Source: Gammaproteobacteria bacterium MFB021 (GTDB taxonomy: Bacteria > Pseudomonadota > Gammaproteobacteria > Pseudomonadales > Halomonadaceae). Taken from it: a stretch of DNA of 64,000 nt. The notes below the pieces were generated by a model. It saw only the letters and a program-made list of their open reading frames with translations, ran no database searches and was not told where the DNA came from. The stretch is from NCBI GenBank assembly GCA_000737985.1, contig JNVT01000045.1, positions 33,782-97,781 of the forward strand. Reading direction: 5' to 3'. The position numbers were made by a program, and so were the translations under genes. Positions 26,721 through 34,914 of this stretch are shown here, one piece after another (the first letter of the stretch is position 1; each line of letters starts with the position of its first letter).

Positions 26721-26921
26721 TAGGGGTTTGTAAGAAAAGTCAGCGAGCGAAGGCAAGACAAGGCAAAAATCGGCGAAAACGCGGAGTTTACGGGGTGTAA
26801 ATGAGTATTTGACTCGCTCCGCTTGCCCTCCGGGCCGTCCTTCGGACGTTCTGAACGTTGTTCAGTGAGCCGATTTTTAACGCCGTATTGCCGAGCGCAG
26901 GTAGTTTTCTTACAAAGCCTA
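26721..26921. repeat. MITE-like intergenic repeat, copy B (with internal insertion)
   Basis: 201 bp, in the opposite orientation to copy A. The right end TACAAAGCCTA is as in copy A; the left end TAGGGGTTTGTA is slightly degenerate. It matches copy A through AAGACAAGGCAAAAATCGGCG, GGAGTTTAC and TGTAAATGAG, then carries about 55 extra bases rich in short dyads (CCTCCGGGCCGTCCTTCGG, GTTCTGAACGTTGTTCAG) before resuming at GAGCCGATTTTTAACGCC. Confidence 0.9.
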
Positions 26922-26923
26922 CC

Positions 26924-27346
26924 TCAACGGCGCTCGGAGACCGACTTCTCCTCCCATAACTCGCGCACCGGGCACTGCAGGCTCGGCAGCGGGCGCGTGA
27001 CGATCCACGCCGCCAGCGCCGCCAGGCCCAGGATCAGCCCAATCTTCAGTGCCAGCAGCGAGACCGTGAAGGCGATGATCACGCAGGAGACCGCCAGCAT
27101 GATCACGGCCATGATCTTGGCGTGCTTGGGAATGGCGCGCTCGCGCTCCCACGAGAGGATCGGCGGGCCGAAGCGCGGGTGGTGACGGATCCAGTCGGCG
27201 AACCGCGGCGAGCCCTTGGAGGCGAGCCAGACCGCGGCCAGCATGAAGCAGGTGGTGGGCATGACCGGCAGGAACAGCCCGATGACGCCGAGCGCAAAGC
27301 TGATGGCGGCAAGAGTGACGAAAATGGCGTTGCGCATGCCGGACAT
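26924..27346 (-). CDS. YbaN family inner membrane protein (DUF454)
   Basis: 140 residues. The DUF454 signature is clear: GVIGLFLPVMPTTCFMLAAVWLASKGSPRF, split here by position over about residues 20-49, then HPRFGPPILSWERERAIPKHAK. Two more hydrophobic helices follow. The function of YbaN is unknown. The start may be the ATG at 27346 or the one four codons later; both have weak sites. Its stop lies three bases from the end of MITE-like copy B. Confidence 0.85.
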   Translation of the reverse strand: MSGMRNAIFVTLAAISFALGVIGLFLPVMPTTCFMLAAVWLASKGSPRFADWIRHHPRFGPPILSWERERAIPKHAKIMAVIMLAVSCVIIAFTVSLLALKIGLILGLAALAAWIVTRPLPSLQCPVRELWEEKSVSERR

Positions 27347-27720
27347 CCCCAGGGTCGGCGAACTCGGGGCCTCGGATCAGACGGGAGTCGTCGCCTAGCG
27401 AAGGCGGCACACACCGGCAGGCCGAGGCCAGTCGATACCTAGTGTAAACCAGGCCGCCCGACTCGCTCCAATCCACCCCCATGGAAAACGCCAATGCGGC
27501 TGATAGCGCCGAGCAGGACGCGGGCCGTCGACGGCGCCAGGATCGCTGCTGACGTCGCTATCGATGCCGACGTCGCGAATGAGAGAAGCGCCGCGATCAA
27601 TGATGACCGCACGGAAACAGGCCATTGGCGCGGCGACGGCTAGTGCCGGCGGCGTATCGGCGTAGGCTGCAAGGAGGTATCGCCCCCTATGCCACATTGC
27701 GCGCCGAGAGGAGCCCGCCG
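27347..27720. other. 374-bp divergent gap, nothing recognised
   Basis: Lies between divergently transcribed DUF454 and ygiD-like genes and must contain their promoters. I do not see convincing -35/-10 pairs, repeats or RNA genes. Confidence 0.4.
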
Positions 27721-28524
27721 ATGACCGCCGCCCCGATTCTCTACCTTTCCCACGGCGCCCCGGACCTGGCGCTGAGCGACCACCCCGCACGGGATTTTCT
27801 GCGTACACTGGGTCAGCGCCTGCCGCGCCCAAGCGGCGCGCTGGTGATCTCGGCCCACTTCGAGACGCCCACGCTCACCCTGGGTACGGCGCCGACGCCC
27901 GCCACCTGGCACGACTTCCACGGCTTTCCCGCGGAACTCTACGCGATGCGCTATCCCGCCCGCGGGCTACCGCAGGTGGCCACGGCAATCGCCGAGACGC
28001 TGGACGCCGCGGGCCATCCGGTCACCCTCGACCCCGCCCGGCCGCTCGACCACGGTATCTGGTCGCCACTATCGCTGCTGTGGCCGGACGCCGACGTCGC
28101 ACTGATCCCGGTCAGCGTGCCGCTGGCCGTGGACACCCGGACCCAGCTCGCTCTAGGGGCGGCACTCGCCCGCGCCGCCGCCGACCACGACCTGATGCTG
28201 ATCGGCTCGGGCGCCGCCACCCATAACCTGGGCGACAGGCACCCGCGCCACGATAGGCCAGATGCCTGGGCGCGCGACTTCCAGACCTGGGTGATCGACA
28301 TCGCCGCCCGCGGCGACCTGGCGAGCCTCGTCAACTGGCGCGAGCAGGCACCGAACGCACGTCACGCCCACCCGACGCCCGAGCACTTCCTGCCACTGCT
28401 GATGTGTCTAGGCGCCGCCGAGGGTCGGGGACTCGCAAAGCTGCACGACAGTTTCATGTACGGCAATCTGAGCATGCTGGCACTGGGTAACGGCGCCCTC
28501 AACGAGATGACAGAGACCCCGTGA
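27721..28524 (+). CDS. ygiD: 4,5-DOPA dioxygenase extradiol (YgiD-like)
   Basis: 267-residue class III extradiol ring-cleavage family protein. Zinc ligands expected for this group lie in LYLSHGAPD (about residues 7-15), VISAHFETP, the DHGIWSPL segment and GSGAATHNL. E. coli YgiD opens L-DOPA to muconic semialdehyde products; plant relatives make betalamic acid. The native substrate in bacteria is uncertain. GAGGAG seven bases before the ATG at 27721 overrides an upstream in-frame ATG at 27625. Confidence 0.9.
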   Translation: MTAAPILYLSHGAPDLALSDHPARDFLRTLGQRLPRPSGALVISAHFETPTLTLGTAPTPATWHDFHGFPAELYAMRYPARGLPQVATAIAETLDAAGHPVTLDPARPLDHGIWSPLSLLWPDADVALIPVSVPLAVDTRTQLALGAALARAAADHDLMLIGSGAATHNLGDRHPRHDRPDAWARDFQTWVIDIAARGDLASLVNWREQAPNARHAHPTPEHFLPLLMCLGAAEGRGLAKLHDSFMYGNLSMLALGNGALNEMTETP

Positions 28525-28557
28525 GCGGCGCGGGCAAGCGTCAGGTCCGCGCTGCGC

Positions 28558-29043
28558 TCAGTCGCGGAAGTTGTTGTACTGCAGCGCCAGATCCGGGCCG
28601 CTCTCGCCCTTGAGCAGGGCGATGGCCTGCTGCAGGTCGTCGCGCTTCTTGCCGCTGACGCGCACCTTGTCGCCCTGAATCGCCGCCTGCACCTTGAGCT
28701 TGGCATCCTTGAGCTGCTTGACGATCGCCTTGGCGTCGGCCTGCTCCAGCCCCTGCTTGAGCTTGATCTGCTGGCGCGCCTTGACCCCGGATGTCTGGGC
28801 CTCTTCGATCTCCATGCAGCGCGGATCGATGCCGCGGGCGATCAGCTTCGCGCGCAGCACGTCGATCATCTGTTGCAGCTGGAACTCGGCGTCCGCTTCC
28901 AGCGCGACGGTCTCCCCGTCGAGGGTGAAACTGGCATCGACGCCGCGGAAGTCGAAGCGGGTCTGGATTTCACGGTTGGCCTGATCGACCGCGTTGGTTG
29001 CTTCGTGACGGTCGAACTCGGAAACGATATCGAAAGACGGCAT
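28558..29043 (-). CDS. yajQ: YajQ family cyclic-di-GMP-binding protein
   Basis: 161 residues, complete. It starts MPSFDIVSEFDRHEATNAVD and continues with RFDFRGVDASF, KQGLEQADAKAIVKQLKDAKLKVQAAIQGD in order, as in E. coli YajQ. Two RNA-recognition-like folds are expected. A Xanthomonas homologue binds cyclic di-GMP and acts with a LysR regulator to control gene expression. The GNAT gene lies 49 bp upstream on the same strand, so the two may be cotranscribed. Confidence 0.95.
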   Translation of the reverse strand: MPSFDIVSEFDRHEATNAVDQANREIQTRFDFRGVDASFTLDGETVALEADAEFQLQQMIDVLRAKLIARGIDPRCMEIEEAQTSGVKARQQIKLKQGLEQADAKAIVKQLKDAKLKVQAAIQGDKVRVSGKKRDDLQQAIALLKGESGPDLALQYNNFRD

Positions 29044-29092
29044 AGCTACTCCTCACCAAAAAAGACGGCATGTCGTGACACACCGGTGGTCA

Positions 29093-29575
29093 TCAGGTCT
29101 GCGACTCGGCGGCACTGGCCGGCGCCGCGAGCTCCTTGTCCATGCGCCAGGCGGCACAGCCGTCGGCGTAGTAATCGTCGATCCAGCGATGGGCCATGAA
29201 TCCCATGCGCCGGTAGAGCCCCAGGGCGACCCGGTTGTCCGCGCGCACCTCCAGCACCAGGCGCGTGCACTCGCGCTCGCGGGCGGCGGCCTCGAGTGCC
29301 GTGAGCAGCTCGCGGCCGAGGCCGCTGCCGCGCGCCGCGGGATCGACACAGAAAGAGTAGAGTCGCGCCATGCGGCTGTTGCGCCGGAACAGCAGCGTGC
29401 CGTAGCCGATCACCTGCTCGGAGTCGCTCACCGCGAGCAGCGAGAGGGCATTGGCCCGGGTCAGCAGATGGGCGAGCTGGCGGCGACTGAAACGGTCGCC
29501 CTCGAAGCAGCGCTCTTCCAGTTGGAACAGCGCATCGCGATCGGCGGCACGCCCGGGGCGGAGGGTGCGAAGCAT
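29093..29575 (-). CDS. GNAT family N-acetyltransferase (RimI-like)
   Basis: 160 residues. The acetyl-CoA binding motif A is visible as CVDPAARGSGLGRELL (Q/RxxGxG/A type, about residues 76-91), followed by LEVRADNRVALGLYRRMGF, the RimI-like end of the fold. The acceptor could be a protein N-terminus or a small molecule. It is divergent from the RimK-type ligase gene 230 bp away. In many gammaproteobacteria, RimK-like ligases sit beside a GNAT-domain gene, so the two may modify one substrate; this is inference. Confidence 0.88.
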   Translation of the reverse strand: MLRTLRPGRAADRDALFQLEERCFEGDRFSRRQLAHLLTRANALSLLAVSDSEQVIGYGTLLFRRNSRMARLYSFCVDPAARGSGLGRELLTALEAAARERECTRLVLEVRADNRVALGLYRRMGFMAHRWIDDYYADGCAAWRMDKELAAPASAAESQT

Positions 29576-29805
29576 GATGACACTCGAGTCTAAGAGGCTA
29601 GGCGAACCTGGCGGAACGCGTTGGCGCTCACGCGACGGGCGACCCCGAAGCGCGGCGACGCTATGATGAAATTATTTCACGCCGGCAACGACTTGTCGCC
29701 GTTACTCGCGCATCGCATGCTGAGCGCCCACCCGCGGCTCCGACGCCGCCGGCGAGTGTCGCCCGGCCTCACCCTGCCCTCCAGTCACCGAGGAGTTTCC
29801 GATTC

Positions 29806-31296
29806 ATGTCACGCCTGCGCATCGTCGTCGACCGGCTGGCCGACTGGCAGCCCTACTACCCTTCCGAGGATTTGATCAGCGCCGAGGACTTCCTCGCCCT
29901 GGATGCGGCCGCCAGCGCGGACGACGCCACGCACGTGATCAACCTGTGCGCCAATCTCGACTATCTCGAGACCGGCTACTACGTCTCGCTGCTGGCCCAG
30001 GCCCGGGCCCAGCGGGTGCTGCCCAGCGTCGAGACGCTCAACCAGCTCTCGCGCAAGGCGCTGATCGACATGCAGCTGGCCGCCCTCGACCCGCTGCTGG
30101 CGGAGCTCGACAAGCGCGGCGCCCTGGCCGGCGACAGCCTGACCCTGCGTGTCTTCTTCGGCGAGTGCCAGACGCCGGAGCTGGCGCGTCTGGCGCGGCG
30201 GCTGTTCGAACGCCTGCCCCACCCGCTGCTGGAGGCGCGCTTCGACAAGCGCCACGGCAGCTGGCGCCTGGCGCGGCTCAAGCCGCTGGCGCTGACCGCG
30301 CTCAAGAGCGGCGAAGAGGATGCCTTCGCCAGCGCCCTCAACCGCCACTCGACCAAGGTGTGGCGCACGCCGCGGGCACGCCGTCGCTACCGCTTCGATC
30401 TGGCCATCCTGGTCGACCCGCAGGAGCAGCTGCCGCCGAGCAACCGCGGCGCGATCAAGCGTTTCATTCGCGCCGGCCGCCGCCTGGGCATCGATGTCAG
30501 CCTGATCACCCATCGCGACGCCGGGCGCCTGGCAGAGTTCGACGCCCTGTTCATCCGCGAGACCACGCGGCTCGACCACCACACCTATCGCATGGCCAAG
30601 AAGGCCGAGCACGAAGGCCTGGTGGTGATCGACGACCCGCAGTCGATCCTGCGCTGTACCAACAAGATCTATCTGCACGCCCTGCTCGGCACCCACAAGA
30701 TCCCGGCCCCGCGGGGCCAGCTGCTGCACCGCAGCGATCTGGAGCGCCTCGACGACAAGCTCGCCAACCTGAGCTATCCGCTGGTGCTCAAGGTACCGGA
30801 CGGCGCCTTCTCCAAGGGTGTGGTCAAGATTCGCTCACGCGAGGAGCTGGCCGCGGAAGCCCCGCGCCTGTTCGCCTCCTCGGCGCTGCTGCTGCTGCAG
30901 GAGTGGCTGCCGACGGAGTTCGACTGGCGCATCGGCGTGCTCGACGGCCAGGTGCTGTTCGCCAGCCGCTACTACATGGCGCGCGGCCACTGGCAGATCT
31001 ACGACCACTCCAGCGGCAAGACCCGCAGCGGCGGCTTCACCACCCACGACCCATCAGAGGTACCTACCGCCGTGGTCAAGGCGGCGCTGCGCGCCACCAA
31101 GCTGATCGGCGACGGCCTCTACGGTGTCGATCTCAAGCAGATCGGCGATCGCGTGGTGGTGATCGAGGTCAACGATAACCCCAACCTGGATGTCGGGGTC
31201 GAGGACGTGGTGCTCAAGGATGCGCTCTACGAGCGGGTGATGGCGGTCTTTCTGAAGCGCATGGAGCACCAACTGGAGCAGCGGCCGCGGCGCTGA
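29806..31296 (+). CDS. RimK family ATP-grasp ligase with N-terminal RLAN domain
   Basis: 496 residues. The first about 200 residues match the RimK-like N-terminal (RLAN) region, with NLCANLDYLETGYYVSLLAQ early on. The ATP-grasp domain follows, with NKIYLHALLGTHKIPAPRG, the Lys/Gly loop VLKVPDGAFSKGVVKI, LQEWLPTEFDWRIGVLDG and the metal site VVVIEVNDNPNLDVGVED. ATP-grasp ligases of this type add amino acids to a carboxylate; E. coli RimK adds Glu to ribosomal protein S6. The substrate of this longer class is not known. GAGGAG precedes the start. Confidence 0.9.
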   Translation: MSRLRIVVDRLADWQPYYPSEDLISAEDFLALDAAASADDATHVINLCANLDYLETGYYVSLLAQARAQRVLPSVETLNQLSRKALIDMQLAALDPLLAELDKRGALAGDSLTLRVFFGECQTPELARLARRLFERLPHPLLEARFDKRHGSWRLARLKPLALTALKSGEEDAFASALNRHSTKVWRTPRARRRYRFDLAILVDPQEQLPPSNRGAIKRFIRAGRRLGIDVSLITHRDAGRLAEFDALFIRETTRLDHHTYRMAKKAEHEGLVVIDDPQSILRCTNKIYLHALLGTHKIPAPRGQLLHRSDLERLDDKLANLSYPLVLKVPDGAFSKGVVKIRSREELAAEAPRLFASSALLLLQEWLPTEFDWRIGVLDGQVLFASRYYMARGHWQIYDHSSGKTRSGGFTTHDPSEVPTAVVKAALRATKLIGDGLYGVDLKQIGDRVVVIEVNDNPNLDVGVEDVVLKDALYERVMAVFLKRMEHQLEQRPRR

Positions 31297-31321
31297 GCGC
31301 CGCGGGCTCGCTTTTTCAAAA

Positions 31322-31364
31322 GGCGTTTACGGATTCGACGACCGCAGTCGTCTCTGTAAACGCC
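31322..31364. terminator. Hairpin between convergent RimK-type and DUF2797 genes
   Basis: Near-perfect palindrome with outer arms GGCGTTTACGGA / TCTGTAAACGCC and inner GACGAC / GTCGTC. It resembles the ends of MITE-like copy C (GTTTACAAATTCGACGGGCG), so it may be a minimal remnant of that family now serving as a terminator. Confidence 0.6.
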
Positions 31365-31367
31365 CGC

Positions 31368-32228
31368 TCAGGCGGCTTCCACGGTGACCTGATAGCCGGA
31401 AAACTTGCGCAGGTTGATGACGCCGCTGTCGAGCATCAGATACTGCCCCTTGATGCCGGTCAGGGTGCCCTCGACCAGCGCCTGCTTGTCGAAATTGAAC
31501 GACTGGATCTTGCGCGGCCAGCTCAGCACCGGATAGTCGATCGAGACCACCCCGGGGGTGTCCAGGGCGCGGATCGCCTCGGCGCCGTGGGTCGCGCGCA
31601 GGGCGTCGAGCCCCGGAGCCACCGCGGCCAGCAGACGGTCGCGTTCGGCCACCAGGTCGAGCGGTTCGACCTCACCCTTGAGCATGGCGCGCCAGTTGGT
31701 GCGGTCGGAGACGTGGGCCTTGAACAGCGTCTCCACCAGCCCCGACTGCTGGCGCGTGGCCACCTCGAGGATCGGCAGCGCCTGGATCGCGCCCTGGTCG
31801 AGCCAGCGCGTCGGCGTGTTGCTCGCCCGGGTGATACCGACCTTGAGCCCGGAGGCGTTGGCCAGATAGACGATATGCGGTCGGAAGCAGTGCTGCTCGC
31901 CCCATTCGGGCTCGCGACAGGTGCCCTGGAAGTAGTGGCAGGTCTCCGGGCGTACCAGGCAGAGATCGCACTGAGCGAGCGTGCTGAAACAGGGGTAGCA
32001 GTAGCCCTGGCCGAAGCTCTTGCGCGTGTGCCGGCCACAGTGGACGCAGTGGATCGCCCCGGCGTAGTGCAGCCGCAGGCGCTGGCCCAGCCGCGCGTTG
32101 AGCGCCAGCCCCGTCTCGCCGGCACGCAGGCGATAGTCGGCCAGCCCCGACTCGGGCAGCCGCGCGTCCAGCTTGCGCAGTTGCCCGCTGACCCGGGTGT
32201 CGCCCTCGGCGAGGATCAGTTGATCCAT
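31368..32228 (-). CDS. DUF2797 family protein
   Basis: 286 residues. Cys-rich N-terminal half with CVHCGRHTRKSFGQGYCYPC, then CDLC and CHYFQGTCREPEWGEQHC, which look like zinc sites. It is followed by HIVYLANASGLKVGITRASNTPTRWLDQGA, a GIY-YIG-like segment (YLAN ... KVGIT) typical of DUF2797. Function unknown; the GIY-YIG resemblance hints at nucleic-acid binding but activity is not shown. Its ATG at 32228 overlaps the end of the yeaC-like gene by 13 bp, implying translational coupling. Confidence 0.88.
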   Translation of the reverse strand: MDQLILAEGDTRVSGQLRKLDARLPESGLADYRLRAGETGLALNARLGQRLRLHYAGAIHCVHCGRHTRKSFGQGYCYPCFSTLAQCDLCLVRPETCHYFQGTCREPEWGEQHCFRPHIVYLANASGLKVGITRASNTPTRWLDQGAIQALPILEVATRQQSGLVETLFKAHVSDRTNWRAMLKGEVEPLDLVAERDRLLAAVAPGLDALRATHGAEAIRALDTPGVVSIDYPVLSWPRKIQSFNFDKQALVEGTLTGIKGQYLMLDSGVINLRKFSGYQVTVEAA

Positions 32229-32482
32229 TTGAGCGCCGCTTCCTCGGCCGTATCGTGGCCGCCGGAGGCGCACTCGTTACGCTCCAGATAGCCCACGCGC
32301 TGCGCGTCGGGCACCGCATGGATCACTTCATACTTGATCACCGCCTCCAGGCACAGTTCGGTCTGCTCGGCACTGAGCACGCGGCCGTCGGGCCACTTGC
32401 GCAGCTGGATCGCCTGCTTGAAGTTCTCGTACATCTCGGGGGTCATCTGCGCGACCATACGGTCGAAGTTCATCTCGCTCAT
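32216..32482 (-). CDS. YeaC family protein (DUF1315)
   Basis: 88 residues. It matches YeaC closely: MVAQMTPEMYENFKQAIQLRKWPDGR, split over about residues 7-32, then EQTELCLEAVIKYE. Soluble, function unknown. The YeaC-DUF2797 gene pair is common in Pseudomonas and Halomonas, and the 13-bp overlap here supports a functional link. The ATG at 32482 follows GAGG; an upstream start at 32536 would lie in a tandem-repeat region. Confidence 0.9.
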   Translation of the reverse strand: MSEMNFDRMVAQMTPEMYENFKQAIQLRKWPDGRVLSAEQTELCLEAVIKYEVIHAVPDAQRVGYLERNECASGGHDTAEEAALKWIN

Positions 32483-32524
32483 GTCTGCCTCGTCTTGGCG
32501 CCTCACGCCGGTCTCGTTGCGCCT

Positions 32525-32575
32525 ATTTCTCGACATCTATCTCTCGGCGCCCATCTCTCGACGCCTGTCTCTATA
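32525..32575. repeat. 14-15 bp tandem repeats upstream of the yeaC-like gene
   Basis: About 3.5 degenerate units of the form TCTCTCGACGCCCA/T (TTTCTCGACATCTA, TCTCTCGGCGCCCA, TCTCTCGACGCCTG, TCTCTATATCGGGG) start about 40 bp before the start codon. Confidence 0.75.
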
Positions 32576-32635
32576 TCGGGGTGACTGCTCCACGCCCGCC
32601 GCGGGCCAGCTACCGAGCGGCTCATGCCGTCCGCA

Positions 32636-33484
32636 TCAGCCGGCGCGGCGCTTCAGCCGTGCGGCGACCACGGCCATCAAGAGCCCTGCCAGCAGACCAC
32701 CCAGGTGGGCCTCGTTGGCGACGTTGCCGAAGCCGATCGCGTCGGCCAGTCCGGTCATGGTAAAGACCATCCAGCCGAGCATGAAGACCACCAGCATCTG
32801 CGGCACGAAGTAGCCCTGCTCGGGACGCAGCCGCGACATCAGCCAGACGTAGCCGAGCAGCGCATAGTCGACGCCGGACATGCCGCCGAACAGCAGCGTG
32901 CCGGTGAAGTACTGGGCCAGGTTGGAGACCACCGCCGCGATCACCACGATCAGCGCCAGCCAGCGCGAGCCCTGGAGCGCCTCGACCTGACGCCCGAAAT
33001 ACCACAGCCACAGCATGTTGAAGATCAGATGCATCCAGCCGAAGTGCAGCAGCGCCGGGGTGACCAGGCGCCAGATCTGCCCGCCAGCGAGAGCATCGCC
33101 CAGACTGCCGGCGACCAGCCCCTGGGCCGAGGGATGCACCGGCACGATGATCAGCGCGCGCAGAATGGCATCACCGAACACGCTCATGCCGAGGAAGATC
33201 GCCACGCACAGCGCGATCAGCCCCGCCGCCAGCGGCGCCTGTCCGAACGCCTGGCCGGTGACGCTGGGGCGCCGACGGCGCGGCGCGGCAGCGGCTGCGG
33301 CGAGATCGCCGCGCTGCCAGCGCTCGATCAGCCGCACCGCCTCGTCGCGCTGCTCGGGATCGGCCAGCCACAGGATCTGCTGATCCTCCTGCTGGGTGAA
33401 GCGGTGCCCGATATGCTGCTGCCACAGCGCCTGACGCAGCGCACGCGTATCCAGATCGCCGGGCATGGCGAGAAGTCTGTACAT
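32636..33484 (-). CDS. glpG: Rhomboid intramembrane serine protease GlpG
   Basis: 282 residues. A cytosolic N-terminal domain (about residues 1-75, with QQHIGHRFTQQEDQQILWLAD) is followed by six membrane helices. The catalytic Ser is at about 203 in FGGMSGVDYALLGY and the catalytic His at about 260 in NEAHLGGLLAG. The HFGWMHLIFNMLWLWYFG loop on helix 2 is the rhomboid family mark. It cleaves membrane proteins in or near the lipid bilayer; physiological substrates are unknown. The ATG at 33484 begins the MYRLL of the cytosolic domain after GGAAGG. Confidence 0.94.
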   Translation of the reverse strand: MYRLLAMPGDLDTRALRQALWQQHIGHRFTQQEDQQILWLADPEQRDEAVRLIERWQRGDLAAAAAAPRRRRPSVTGQAFGQAPLAAGLIALCVAIFLGMSVFGDAILRALIIVPVHPSAQGLVAGSLGDALAGGQIWRLVTPALLHFGWMHLIFNMLWLWYFGRQVEALQGSRWLALIVVIAAVVSNLAQYFTGTLLFGGMSGVDYALLGYVWLMSRLRPEQGYFVPQMLVVFMLGWMVFTMTGLADAIGFGNVANEAHLGGLLAGLLMAVVAARLKRRAG

Positions 33485-33640
33485 GCAACCTTCCGAACCA
33501 CGGGTGGGAGGAGTGACGCACCGTGCCCAGGGGCCGGCGTATACCGCCATTCTACCCTGCCCGAGATGATGTGGGGATGAATGCCGCCGCAGTCGACGGC
33601 CGGAAGCACGCAGCGTGAGGCGTCAGAAGAAGTCGGGTAC

Positions 33641-33682
33641 ACGAGAGACATGGTGTACGAGAGAGATGGTGCACAAGAGACG
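33641..33682. repeat. 16-bp tandem repeat in the glpG-phosphoesterase gap
   Basis: ACGAGAGACATGGTGT, ACGAGAGAGATGGTGC and a partial ACAAGAGACG. No gene is associated. Confidence 0.8.
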
Positions 33683-33713
33683 CCACATACCAGAAACGTG
33701 GCACCCAGAAAAA

Positions 33714-33741
33714 GAAAAATCCGGCGGGAGGGCCGCCGGAT
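33714..33741 (-). terminator. Minus-strand terminator in the glpG-phosphoesterase gap
   Basis: ATCCGGCGG / CCGCCGGAT stem, loop GAGGG. On the minus strand it is followed by TTTTTCTTTTTCT. It lies about 195 bp beyond the phosphoesterase stop and probably ends that transcript. The rest of the 33485-33935 gap shows only the tandem repeat next to it. Confidence 0.85.
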
Positions 33742-33935
33742 AAGAGCAAGGGATCATTCAAGGGAACACTGATTCAGAGTGGCATCGCGCGCAGGAGTTC
33801 CCGAGGCGCGGTAAAAAAATGCGATTTTTTTCAGCGATAGCGCGTACACACCGAAAAAAACCAGAGAAATCAGTCACCCAGTACCGGAGAAAAATCGCAG
33901 ATCTCTGCGGCGTATCGGTGCCAAAAGCCGGATCG

Positions 33936-34913
33936 CTAATCGGCGATGCCCTCACGCGCCACATCCACCCACACGAAACGATCGGCATCGAGCCGCTGCT
34001 CGCCATTCCAGCGGTAGGCCACCAGCCGCCCGTACTTCACCGCGCTGTAGTCGAGGCAGGCGATGTTGGCTCGCGGCAGCGCCGGCACGCCCTTGCACCA
34101 GTAGTGGCCGACGAACAGCGGCGGCGCCGACTCCGGGTACCAGGTCAGGCGCTCGCGCTCGGCCTCGCTGAGGGCGCGATCCTCGAGCCCCTCGGGCAGG
34201 TTGTCCGGCTGAAAGACCACATCGCCATAGGTGGCTGGCTCGCGACACCAGAAATGGGTGCGGAAAGCGCGCCGAGTGAAGCCGTCCCCCGAGCGGATCT
34301 CCACCCCCGGCGGCAGCGGCATCTGGGTACCGCGGGTGAGCCGGTCCATCACCCGCTGGGCGAAAGTGCCGGGCTGGGTCGACTCGATCAGGAAGTCGCG
34401 ATCGATGCGCCCATCGGGGCAGCGCGCCAGAAAGGCGTCGATCAGCGCCTCGTCCCAGCAGGCGTGCACGACGCGCATGCCGTCGACTTCGAGACACAGC
34501 GGCATGTCGAGAAACCACTCGAGGCAGCGCTCCCACTCCAGTGGATGCTGGTGGTACTGAGCCAGGGTCCGCTCGATGATGCGATTGTTGCGCGGCGAGT
34601 GAGAACGCAGCCACGCCTGGGTACTCCCCGGCGGTGACGGGTGGCAGTAGGCCAGCGCGTTGTACTCGTGATTGCCCATCACGATGTGCGCCTCGCCGGC
34701 GTCGACCATGCGTTTGGCCACCGATACCGCCAGCCGGATGCGCGGCCCGCGGTCGATCAGGTCACCCAGGAAGACCACCCGACGGCGCGGATGGCAGTAG
34801 ACGCCGTCGGTCTCGCGGTAACCCAGCGTCTCCAGCAACCGCACCAGCGTGCGTCCGCAGCCGTGCACGTCGCCGATCAGGTCGTAGCCGTCCACCGCCT
34901 CGCCCAGCGCCAT
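33936..34913 (-). CDS. ApaH-like metallophosphoesterase
   Basis: 325 residues of the calcineurin-like PPP phosphatase fold. Metal-binding motifs are complete: IGDVHGCG (about residues 13-20), FLGDLIDRGP and MGNHEYNALAY, with FVGHYWCKG near the C-terminus. It could hydrolyse diadenosine tetraphosphate or phosphoprotein substrates; it is longer than ApaH, with a different middle region, so I do not assign ApaH. Its start lies one base past the stop of nadK, so the two are almost certainly cotranscribed and translationally coupled. Confidence 0.88.
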   Translation of the reverse strand: MALGEAVDGYDLIGDVHGCGRTLVRLLETLGYRETDGVYCHPRRRVVFLGDLIDRGPRIRLAVSVAKRMVDAGEAHIVMGNHEYNALAYCHPSPPGSTQAWLRSHSPRNNRIIERTLAQYHQHPLEWERCLEWFLDMPLCLEVDGMRVVHACWDEALIDAFLARCPDGRIDRDFLIESTQPGTFAQRVMDRLTRGTQMPLPPGVEIRSGDGFTRRAFRTHFWCREPATYGDVVFQPDNLPEGLEDRALSEAERERLTWYPESAPPLFVGHYWCKGVPALPRANIACLDYSAVKYGRLVAYRWNGEQRLDADRFVWVDVAREGIAD

Positions 34914-34914
34914 G

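Noticed and set aside
33936..34913. Calling the phosphoesterase ApaH
   Set aside because: The metal motifs are shared by all PPP-type enzymes; length and middle region differ from ApaH.
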